Positions 55,935 through 64,000 of a stretch of DNA of 64,000 bases are shown piece after piece. The notes under the pieces were generated by a model. The model worked only from the letters and a program-made list of their open reading frames with translations. It was not told the DNA's origin and searched no databases. Where the stretch lies: assembly GCF_019279795.1 (NCBI RefSeq), contig NC_056732.1, forward strand, positions 1,079,515,430 to 1,079,579,429. The letters run 5' to 3'. A program made the position numbers and the translations under genes. The DNA comes from Protopterus annectens. Its lineage: Eukaryota > Chordata > Ceratodontiformes > Protopteridae. Numbering within the stretch: position 1 is the stretch's first letter; the number at the start of each line of letters is the position of its first letter.

Positions 55935-56283
55935 AATGTTTTGTTGTTAAAATGTTCAATAAAAACAATTGAGAAAAAAAGAAATTCAGACTTGGTCTGG
56001 CACCTGTGTCCCTAATGGACAGAGGCAGCCTATAAACGCTTGAAGGCCCAAACCATAGTCTACATACACCCTTTAGAATTAAGGTCCATAAACATGTCAG
56101 ATACATTTAGAATACATAGCTAGGCTTAAAAAGGCCCTTGTGGTCGTTAGCCTAGTATACACCCTATGAAGTAGATACTGTGGGAAGAAATAACCAGGGA
56201 ATTGTTATGGCTAGGCTTGTATAGACCCTAGGGCCGATAGCCTAGTACCAACATGTGAACCTATGAACATATGAACATATGAA

Positions 56284-58287
56284 TGAAAAATCCTTTTTTA
56301 TCCAACCTTTTTCTTTCTCAAAGTCACCACACTTATTCTCTACAGTCACACAGAATCTATGTTCCTTTGCCTTAATTTTTCCATTCCCTTACCAGTTTTT
56401 GAGTCCCTCATACTACCACCAGGCCTGTGCTTCGCAGTTATTGCTTAATCTGTTGGAACCTCTTAAAGCTTTATCCTCCTCATGTTCTACTGATAGTATA
56501 TCCTCCAGCCAATTCTCACCTATATCATACCATTTCTTAATCTTGAATTCCCAAAGCTGGCCTCACTCCTACAGCCACATTTCTCTTAATTTCTCCTCTC
56601 TCCTAAAATATGGTTCCCCAACATTTTTCTCCAGTTTTCTTGTCCATGCCAGGATTTTCTGCATCTCCCGCTTGCTTTTTCTTCTCCCTTCAACCCATTC
56701 TCTTTCCAAGCACATCAACCACAATTTTTCTCCTTCCCAAGTTTTCTTCTGCCTTAGCTTTTGCTTTCCAAATCAGCTCCCTCTCCTATTCATACAAGTC
56801 TGTCATATGTTTCCTGGATACTGTGGCTCACCCTCACCCCAGGACTAGTGATGATATGTATCTGGCAATATGTGAGATGTGGGAAAGACTCATCATACTC
56901 TGTATGTGGATATTCAATTCCACATAGAAAAGTGGGTACCCTTACTACTCCATCTATTGAGCTGCAAAGAAAACGTGTCTAGAACTGCTTTCTAATTCCC
57001 CTTCCTAGTCAAATCTTCATATGGGTACTGACAATCCTAAGTGCATAGCCCCTTCCATCACCAAGGCAGTTTCCATTCCTCATCACTTTCTCCCATACAG
57101 TCAACTGACTTTTTTCCATAGGAATCTGCATTTATAACTGCTCTCTAAATAGCTTAAATTCCTGCAACACTATCAGTAGGGTCTCCAGAAGGCTTGAAAG
57201 TAGTACCATGCAGTCACCTGTAAACAGTGTTTCTCTTTTTGTCTTTCTCAATACCCTCACTTCCTCAAAATCCCTCCTTAGGTACTGTATCAGAATTCCA
57301 GTGAGTACTATAAAATGTAATGGGAACAGAAGACAGCCTTGTCATGTGCCATTTCTTACCCTAACCTCATGGGAGATTCCTCTGTTTGCTGCTATATAAA
57401 GAATTGATGACTCATACTTAGTATTTACTCTGTGACAAACTTCTTTCCTGTAGTACCCTAAGCATAACCACTTCCCAATCTATCTGCCAGGAGTTTAGCA
57501 CATATTTTGGCTTCCAGATTAATTAAAGAAATCAAGTGTTACTTTAAAATAATTCCTCCATGCACTCTCTCCTTGCCACATTATAAAATAATTCATCCAT
57601 GTACTCTCTCCTTACCACATTATTAAATAATTCTTCCAAGTAATCTCTCCTTACCACTTTATAAAATTATGAAGACAAACCATCTGATCCATATGCTTTC
57701 CCTGTTTTCAGACTTCTAATAGTCAAAATAATCTCCCACCTCTATCAATTTCTCTGCCTAGCACTTGGCCCTTTTCTTTTCTGAAAAACCTTGGCCCCCC
57801 TCCCACAGTCTCAAACACCCCTCCAAAAGTGTCTTTTCCTTCTTTCATGATTTGTACAGCTTTTGTTAAAAGTTCATCATCATCTCACTACCTGTTCCAT
57901 ACCATCCCTTATCTCCTGCTATGCAGACTTTAGTCCCTTACCGAACATTCCTTCCATTTGATATTTTCACAATCTAGTCATCAGTATTACTCTTAACTCA
58001 TCATCCCTCTGTCATTCTTTGCAGTGCCACCCCTACCTATAAGTGCACCCACTTCCTGATCTACCTTTATCCCATCTATTTCTCGCTGTATTCTTTCCAG
58101 CTACCTCAACCACTCCCTTATCTTATTCCTGTCATCTGCTGTTCTACATTACCATTTCTTCCCTTTGCCTTCCTCTACTGACTGTTTTTATCATATCCCA
58201 TAGGCTTTAAGTCTACCCCTTACTCTCTAGTCACTTTCAAAATATGCTGCATCATGTCTTGAATAAAATGATTATGCTTTACATCTC
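56284..58287 (-). pseudogene. L1/Tx1-like LINE, RT and C-terminal part (relic)
   Basis: Minus strand: AKICAKLLADRL (about 57505, equivalent to ILAKILANRL), then NTKYESSILYIAA (about 57420), NGTxQGCLLFPLHFIVL (about 57345, RT motif B) and LFTGDCMVL (about 57225, at the place of the FADD box). The plus strand is strongly pyrimidine-rich, as expected opposite an A-rich LINE. Many stops and a changed catalytic box mark it as long dead. Confidence 0.6.
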
Positions 58288-58425
58288 TTAGGTTCATAGG
58301 TTAGCACAATGCTAACTGCCCCTATGGGCCAGTTTGAGGTTAGCCAATTACCTCATGTGAGAATCAAACCCTGCACCTTGTGTCTGTAAGATAAATACCT
58401 TAACCATTTTGCCAACCTCCTTCCC
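58288..58425 (-). mobile_element. tRNA-derived SINE with CR1-type 3' tail (second copy)
   Basis: Minus strand: A box TTGGCAAAATGGTTAAGGTA, B box GGGTTTGATTCTC, body CACATGAGGTAATTGGCTAA, and tail GGGGCAGTTAGCATTGTGC then TAACCTATGAACCT. It has the same architecture as the copy at 13284-13437 with about 80 percent identity by eye. Confidence 0.7.
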
Positions 58426-58520
58426 CTCCTCTCGTCACCTCCAGTGAGTCCATCTCTGTTAACCCTGATAGTTTCCATCAGTCTCTAATCTTAATTTCAT
58501 TAGCATTTGGTTAGACAAAT

Positions 58521-58680
58521 GGGGGACAAAGGCCCAAAATAGAGACAATTTTTAAACATTTCTCTTACAAACTTAGTTGATAGAGCAAAAGTTTCTGCAT
58601 TGCATTAGCATGGATTTTTCTGAAGGGTATGAAGTCTGAAACTCAATGTCTGTCATCATTTTCTGACAACAATCCGCAAG
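58521..58680 (+). repeat. Dispersed repeat family 'R' (copy 3 of 3)
   Basis: Shares gacaaaggcccaaaat and 'gaagggtatgaagtctgaaa' with the copy at 20536-20690, including the distance between the two blocks to within a few bases. It lies at the 5' edge of the L2-like LINE. Confidence 0.5.
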
Positions 58681-59529
58681 ACAAACAAAATTACTACTTA
58701 ACCCTACAAAATAAATATAGTAACAAGCCACAGAAATTCTGGGCTGCAGTGAATGGCATCCTCTATCCTGGAAAAAACACCACACCACCACCAAACATAG
58801 AAGGTACCAACCTTGACATGATCCAGCTTTAACAACTATTTTACTTCCACCATACTAAAACTAATAAATGATACTAGCCCCACTATCCCCTTACCAGACA
58901 TCAAAGCCAAACTAAATTCCACCCCCTTTTCACTCAAGCCAGTATCTACATCAACCATACAAAAACTCCTTGCCAAACTGAAGCCAACCACCCTTGCTGT
59001 TGATAACCTCCCAGGCAAATTCCTCCAGCTTGCATCTAAGACCATATCCTACCCAATCTCAATACTAATAAATAGATCCATCAACGAGTGCTATGTTCCA
59101 TCACTATGGAAAACCTCATACATCATTCCCCTTCATAAGGGCAGCACCTCCACTGACCTATCCAACTACCACCCCATTGCAATTCTTTCACCCCTATCAA
59201 AAATCCTAGAAAGATGTATCCATCACCAACTCCTGTCCCATCTACTCTCCAACAACCTACTTTCACAAGCTCAACACAGATTTCGATCTGGCCATAGCAC
59301 CACCACTGCCCTCATTTGATACAGTTTCACACAATAAACTACTATCCTCCCTTTCCAGACTGAACCTTGATAATGGTTCTGTAGCTACCTAAGCTACCAC
59401 TCTCAGTCTGTTAAATGGCACACCTTCCTTTCATTTCCCCTTTCAGTCAAATGTGGTGTACCGCAAGGTTCAATACTTGGTCCCCTTCTTTTCAATGTCT
59501 TTACAAACCCACTCCACTTAGCAACCACA
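58681..59529 (+). pseudogene. L2-like LINE, first RT part
   Basis: Plus-strand L2/Jockey-type ORF2 in broken frames: NKPQKFWAAVNGI (linker, about 58735), 'IIPLHKGSTSTDLSNYHPIA' (RT, about 59125-59180), 'LSKILERCIHHQLLSHLLSN' (about 59195), AQHRFRSGHSTTTAL (about 59270) and CGVPQGSILGPLLFNVF (motif B, about 59455). It is cut at 59529/59532 by CR1 copy I and continues at 62276 with no loss of residues. Confidence 0.75.
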
Positions 59530-62275
59530 AAGAGCACCCCTGCACTACCAGGCTATAACTCATACCACACTTTTTGGCCATGTAACCTGGACCGAAACAC
59601 CAAATGTGGGGGTGTGTCCATATTTATTAAGGATATCCACACCTCCAGGCTAGTTGCTCAGCATAATGCATCCCAGGTTATCCAAGTGCAACTAACTCTT
59701 GGCAAAACTGCAATCCAAATTGTAGCTTGCTACAGATCCCCCACCATGTCCCAGGATTCCCACTCCTCTTTTCTTGATGTACTGGAAATATTAGGGTTCA
59801 ACCAAACACTCTAATAATGGGCGACTTCAACTACCCCACCATTAACTAGGAAAACTACTCATGTACCAACTCCTTAACGCAATGCTTTCTGGAATTCATA
59901 AACTCCAATGCCTTAGATCAACTTATCCACACACCCACCAGGGGCAACAATATCCTAGACCTAGTCATTACCAACATGAGTGACCACACCTGAAGTCAAC
60001 TCTAATCACCCTTGATATCCACATTCCACCCCCACCCCCCATTATGGAAACCACAGTAAAAAATTTCTCCAAAGCCAACTTCATGCTTCTTAAGACAGAA
60101 GTAGTGAACTTCATGACACCCATGCAGATGGACAATACAGTTACAACTGCTGAATCCTACACAAATGCACTCTATAAGCACTTACATGAGTGCATGGATC
60201 GTGCTATCCCAAACAGAACCAAGACACTATCCTCCAAAAAAGGAAGCCAATCTGGTGGTCCCCTGCCATAAACAAACTGTACAACAGAAGGAAGAAATTG
60301 TTGCAAAAGAGAGTAAAATCCCATGAGTGGAGGAGCTCCCTGGTCAGCCTCAGTAAGAAGCTGAGATCCCTTATAAGATCCTCCAAAGCTAGCTATGAAA
60401 ATAAAATTGCCACTAATTCCAAGGACAGCCACAAAGCATTCTATAGCAATGTCAAGAATCTCAATGGCAACACCCAGATCTGCTCTGAGTTACAGCACAA
60501 AGGCACGAAAATTACAGAACCAACTGATATTGCCAACATCCTGGCAGATAGGTTCAGTACTAACTTTACCCCCCCCCTCACCCCCTAAAGGGCCCATATC
60601 TATACAGGAAGAATGCAGAGTCCCTGTAATCACAACTACGCAGGTAAAAGCTGCACTCTCTAAAGCCAAAAACACAGCATCCATGGGACCGGACAACATC
60701 CCAGGCTGCGTTTTACACGAACTTCAGAATGAACTGGCTCCTCATTTAAGCACCATGTTCAATAATAGCCTCACATCAGGCTTTGTGCCCACTGAATGGC
60801 ACACAGCAACAGTTATCTTACTCCACAAAGGGCGAGCCACCACTGATCCCGGGAACTATAGACCTATTAGCCTGACGAGCCTGGTCTGCAAGGCCATGGA
60901 ACGTATCATCATGGAACTCATAAACAAAGACATTGGTAACCTCCAAACTCTGGATCCCACCCAGTTCGGGTTTGTGAAAGGCAGATCATACCTCCTGAAC
61001 CCGATCGACTTCTTTGAGGCAGTCACCAAAGCCGTAGATGAGGGTAAGGTGGTTCACACAGCTTATCTTGACCTCGCCAAGGCTTTCAACACCATCCCCC
61101 ATTCTGGAATTATAGCTAAACTCAATAAACTAGACATAAATCCCTACGTCACAAGATGGGTTGCCAACTGGCTCACTGACAGAACCCACACTTTAAAAGT
61201 TGCAGACTCCATATCTGACCTCAAACCAGTGACAAGTGGAGTACCACAGGGTTCTGTCCTGGGACCGCTCCTGCTTGGTATCTACTTCTCTGAAGTACAG
61301 GCTAACACAGAAGGCCTCTGGCTAATGAAGTTTGCAGATGACTGCAAACTAGGAGCCACAGTCAAGTCCCCAAACGATGTGAACATCCTACAGAAGGGCC
61401 TCTCTGAGACAGATGCCTGGTGTCAGAGCCATGGCCTCAAGCTCAATGCCAAAAAGTGCAGTGTCATCCCCTTTGGTAAAAACTCTGTATGCATGAACTA
61501 CCACATAGGCAGCAATCTACTTAACACTGAATGCGTGATAAGAGACCTTGGGACCCAGGTGGACAGTAATCTCTCCTTTGATAGTCACATCGCCACAGTA
61601 GTCAGGAAGTCCTTCTACGTGGCACACCTCATCATAAAAGGGTTCTCATCCAGGAAAAAAGAGGTCATCATTACCCTCTACTCATCACTCATTAGACCCA
61701 TTATAGAGTACAATGCCCCTTTTGGAATGTACCTCACAAGACATCTGCAGCAGCTGGAAAGGCCACAGAAGTACCTCACAAAGAGGATTACTGGACTCAA
61801 ACAAATGCCCTACACTGACCGTCTCAAAAAACTCCAGCTTTACTCCATAGCATATCGCCTACTCCGAGGTGATCTCTGCCTAACATATAAAGCTGTGTCA
61901 AACCCAGAGCTGTTGGACATGCTACACCTAAAGAAATCCCAATCCCTCCAAGCTACATGCTCTAGGGACCTAAACCTTGTCACCACAATAAACAGGACAT
62001 GCTGGAGGGATAGATTCCTATCCCAGAGACTTCCCATACTCTGGAACAGGCTACCCATCTATGTCAAGCAAAGTTCTTCATTAGCACTCTTCAAGAAAAA
62101 TCTTGATGAGTGGATGGGAAATAGGAAATACACCCTGGGGATCACTTCTGTGTCTCTGCTCAACAGTGGCACAGGAAAATAACTTTCTTGGGTGGCGTAA
62201 GCCAGGGAACCTTGTTGGCTAGGCTTACGTAGGCCCTTGGGCTGATAGCCTAGTACCTATCTATGAACCTATAAG
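59530..62275 (+). mobile_element. CR1 copy 'I', 5'-truncated, inserted in the L2-like RT
   Basis: Starts inside the endonuclease (STPALPGYNSYH, about 59535) and runs to the CR1 3' tail (ctgatagcctagtacctatc then tatgaacctat) ending at 62272-62275. The flanking L2 codons read LATTK|SKIIQ across the insertion. An AAG is present on both sides, a possible 3-base target duplication or microhomology. Only one tail unit is present. EN frames are broken but RT reads through, so the copy is moderately young. Confidence 0.88.
60395..62182 (+). CDS. CR1 ORF2 reverse transcriptase (copy I)
   Basis: The longest CR1 frame in the window, up to 595 codons. The true CR1 protein probably joins it from about residue 75 (KAALSKAKNTASMGPDNIPG). 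Blocks: HTAYLDLAKAFNTIPHSG, 'VTSGVPQGSVLGPLLLGIYF' (motif B, about 280), KFADDCKLG (catalytic motif C, about 312), FGMYLTRHLQQLERPQKYL and the C-terminal NRTCWRDRFLSQRL. All RT catalytic residues that I can judge are present. Loss of ORF1 and most of EN makes the copy non-autonomous. Confidence 0.85.
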   Translation: MKIKLPLIPRTATKHSIAMSRISMATPRSALSYSTKARKLQNQLILPTSWQIGSVLTLPPPSPPKGPISIQEECRVPVITTTQVKAALSKAKNTASMGPDNIPGCVLHELQNELAPHLSTMFNNSLTSGFVPTEWHTATVILLHKGRATTDPGNYRPISLTSLVCKAMERIIMELINKDIGNLQTLDPTQFGFVKGRSYLLNPIDFFEAVTKAVDEGKVVHTAYLDLAKAFNTIPHSGIIAKLNKLDINPYVTRWVANWLTDRTHTLKVADSISDLKPVTSGVPQGSVLGPLLLGIYFSEVQANTEGLWLMKFADDCKLGATVKSPNDVNILQKGLSETDAWCQSHGLKLNAKKCSVIPFGKNSVCMNYHIGSNLLNTECVIRDLGTQVDSNLSFDSHIATVVRKSFYVAHLIIKGFSSRKKEVIITLYSSLIRPIIEYNAPFGMYLTRHLQQLERPQKYLTKRITGLKQMPYTDRLKKLQLYSIAYRLLRGDLCLTYKAVSNPELLDMLHLKKSQSLQATCSRDLNLVTTINRTCWRDRFLSQRLPILWNRLPIYVKQSSSLALFKKNLDEWMGNRKYTLGITSVSLLNSGTGK

Positions 62276-63475
62276 TCCAAAATAATCCAACACACAGATG
62301 ACACTACCCTGATCTGCTCTGCACCCAATTTTCAGCTGCTACAAATCCGAGCTCAAGAATCATTCTCAGAAATAGAAAATTGGCTAAACAATTCACAGCT
62401 AATATTGAACCCTAAAACAACACAACTAATGCTAGTCAACCCAACAAAGACCTTTGATCCCACCTTCTTCATTCTTTCAGCCAATAAGACCCCCATAACT
62501 CCTGTTTCTGAGGCCAAACTACTAGGACTTACAATTTACCACCAACTTAAATTCAGTAAACACATATCCCTAACCATCTCCAAAGTCCACAAAAAACTAG
62601 GCTGCCTTTATCGTAGCAACAAATTCCTAACCCCTGATTCCAGAACTGCCATAGCCAGAACTCATCTCATATCAACCCTAGTCTATGCATCCCTAATATT
62701 AATAAATCTAAATAAAACTGACCGTAACAAACTCTCAACATGTTACAACAAAATAGCTAGGTTTGCAACCAATGCTAAATCACGCTCTTACCACTGCCAA
62801 TCCCTACATAAACTACACTGGTTAGAATTCCCTAATCTACTTCACTACCATCAAATCATTTTAGCCCATCAAATACTGTACCATCCTGACAAAACCCCTG
62901 CCCTAACAGACCTACTAAACTTCCATAGTAATAAAAGGGAACTTTGCTCTAGTAACAAAGCCCTAGTAGAAGTAATTTCATGTAAAAATAGCTCAGGGGA
63001 ATCTCTATTCCCTTATGAAGTTGCAAAAATATGGAACACACTACCCCCACACATCAGAAATCAAAACCACTCTACCACATTCAAAAAACTCTTCAAATCA
63101 CAACTCTATGAAAACCATTTAGGTAACTGCAATGACCCTCCCTGAACCCACCTCTACTGCACTATTACTATCCATAGCTACCCCTATTGAACACGTTTCT
63201 ACAGCTTTATACTCTACCCTATGCAGATCTAACTCAATGCAATTACCTAGCATACTTTTCTTCTTTTTTTCTCCTCTTCTATGAAGTTGATTGTATATAT
63301 AATGTACTTAGGCTCACCTACATATCTTGTAACAGGTTTTTTTCTTCTAAATAACATGTTATGTAACATTGTGGAGTTTTTCTCCCCAGGACTACACTGA
63401 AAAAGGACACCTGGTGTCCAGTCAGACAATCCTGGTAAACAAATGTTAATAAATAAATAAATATGAATAGATCTT
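62276..63475 (+). pseudogene. L2-like LINE, RT end and 3' tail
   Basis: Continuation of 58681-59529. 'SKIIQHTDDTTLICSAPN' is the YADD catalytic box, read here as HTDD. Then come EIENWLNNSQLILNPKTTQL, 'EAKLLGLTIYHQLKFSKHIS' and the C-terminal FPYEVAKIWNTLPPHIRNQ motif typical of L2 and Jockey-group LINEs. The frame 62405-63145 is open for 246 codons to its stop. The 3' UTR ends near 63470 with tggtaaacaaatg and taaataaataaat units, like L2 tails. Confidence 0.82.
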
Positions 63476-63528
63476 GAGATCACTTAAGTAATGGGAAGAC
63501 AAACAAAAAGGGGCTTAGAAATAATGAA

Positions 63529-64000
63529 AGTTCATAGGTTCATAGGTTCATAGGTTCATAGGTTTATACAAGGCTATCTGCCCTAAGGCATTTATAAGCC
63601 TAGCCCAAATTTTTGTGGCTTATGCCACCCCTTATATGAAAAAATACTGTGCCCATTAGTTTGTTGTGCCTCTGTCCAGCAGTGACACAGAGATGATTCC
63701 CGGGGTAAACCTACGATCTCCCATCCACAGGTCTAGATTTCTCTTGAACAGAGTCAGCGAGGTGCTCTGCCTCACATGGACTGGGATTTTATTCCACAGC
63801 ATAGGGAGTCTCTGAGTGATAAATCTATCCCTCCAGCACGTCCTATTTATATCCGTGCTAAGGTTTAAGTCGCTTGCTCTAGTGGTTTTGGTGGATTTGG
63901 ATTTTTGAGGTGGAGCATGTCCATTAATTCCGGGTTGGACATGGCCTTGTATGTCAGGCACATGTCACCTCTGAGCAGATGGTATGCGACTGAATAGAGC
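63529..64000 (-). mobile_element. CR1 copy 'J', 3' end, continuing beyond the window
   Basis: Four cataggtt units at 63529-63563, then the 3' UTR (ggctatctgccctaaggcat) and the ORF2 C-terminus on the minus strand (63961-63656: NRTCWRDRFITQRLPMLWN, then VHVRQSTSLTLFKRNL, MGDRRFTPGI). It is very close to copy G, suggesting a similar age. The 5' part lies beyond 64000. Confidence 0.85.

Larger units (their letters stand above)
55365..55979 (+). mobile_element. Insertion in CR1 H with ~23-bp direct flanks, host to a V-SINE
   Basis: The flanks agaaattcacacttggtctg (55341-55364) and agaaattcagacttggtctg (55980-56003) are near-identical, as expected for a target-site duplication. The inserted sequence ends caataaaaacaattgag then A-rich, like a poly(A)-tailed retroinsertion. 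It is itself interrupted by the inverted segment and SINE at about 55609-55952. The source RNA is not recognised. Confidence 0.55.
52552..56283 (+). mobile_element. CR1 copy 'H', ORF2 part and 3' end
   Basis: Plus-strand continuation of the CR1 at 46020-46782. It has an EN start (about 52660-52830, VTETYFKARESIP), GDFSYP box (about 53065), SDH-type box (about 53270), an RT remnant (about 53930-55350 with INNDIVKHQTMDTTQFHF and a Ser-Met end) and a 3' UTR ending at ATGAAC units (about 56258-56283). It is riddled with stops and frameshifts, so it is one of the oldest CR1s here. A secondary insertion (55365-55979) lies in its 3' part. Confidence 0.78.

Noticed and set aside
56279-56848. 189-codon Ser/Phe/Pro-rich plus-strand ORF
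   Set aside because: It is the pyrimidine-rich antisense strand of an A-rich L1/Tx1-like relic; the LINE motifs are on the other strand.

Overview
This window looks like intergenic DNA from a large, repeat-rich vertebrate genome. I recognise no host gene, no canonical tRNA or rRNA, and no bacterial feature. Almost everything I can identify is a transposable element or a relic of one. CR1 non-LTR retrotransposons carrying an esterase ORF1 dominate, with about ten copies or fragments. Alongside them are L1/Tx1-like, L2-like and Penelope-like relics, a DIRS-type tyrosine-recombinase retroelement (treated as a fossil), a PIF/Harbinger DNA transposon, a hAT-like MITE and tRNA-derived SINEs, one of them of the V-SINE type. 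V-SINEs are known from fishes and lungfish, and CR1, L2, DIRS, Penelope and Harbinger together fit a fish or sarcopterygian (for example lungfish) genome, or possibly a salamander. That assignment is inference.

Layout. 1-4239: mostly non-coding, with a tRNA-like SINE relic, a CA microsatellite and a motif-rich stretch at 2.86-3.25 kb. 4240-10490: DIRS fossil on the minus strand with inverted terminal repeats and an internal complementary region. 10.6-15.2 kb: L1-like relic (minus) holding a Penelope-like insertion, which in turn holds a hAT-like MITE, plus a SINE in the L1 RT. 16034-43091: two matching 17-bp inverted ends flanked by ATT on both sides, with a Harbinger transposase near the right end and a MYB-like partner relic near the left end. 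I read this as one Harbinger copy swollen to about 27 kb by later insertions: CR1 copies in both orientations and a 6.3-unit tRNA-like tandem array. 44.7-45.75 kb: L1-like ORF1 relic. 46.0-56.28 kb: an old plus-strand CR1 split by a younger minus-strand CR1 that appears to carry about 2.6 tandem 5' monomers, and later hit by a V-SINE-bearing insertion. 56.3-58.3 kb: another L1/Tx1-like relic. 58.7-63.5 kb: an L2-like LINE cut cleanly in its RT by a 5'-truncated CR1. 63.53-64.0 kb: the 3' end of one more CR1 running off the window.

How the parts relate. The nesting gives a relative chronology: Harbinger is older than the CR1s inside it, L1 older than Penelope, Penelope older than the hAT MITE, old CR1 older than young CR1, and L2 older than CR1. 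The SINEs at 13.3 and 58.3 kb end in the same 3' tail as the CR1s, as expected if they used the CR1 reverse transcriptase. All identifications come from reading motifs and comparing copies by eye; no search was run.
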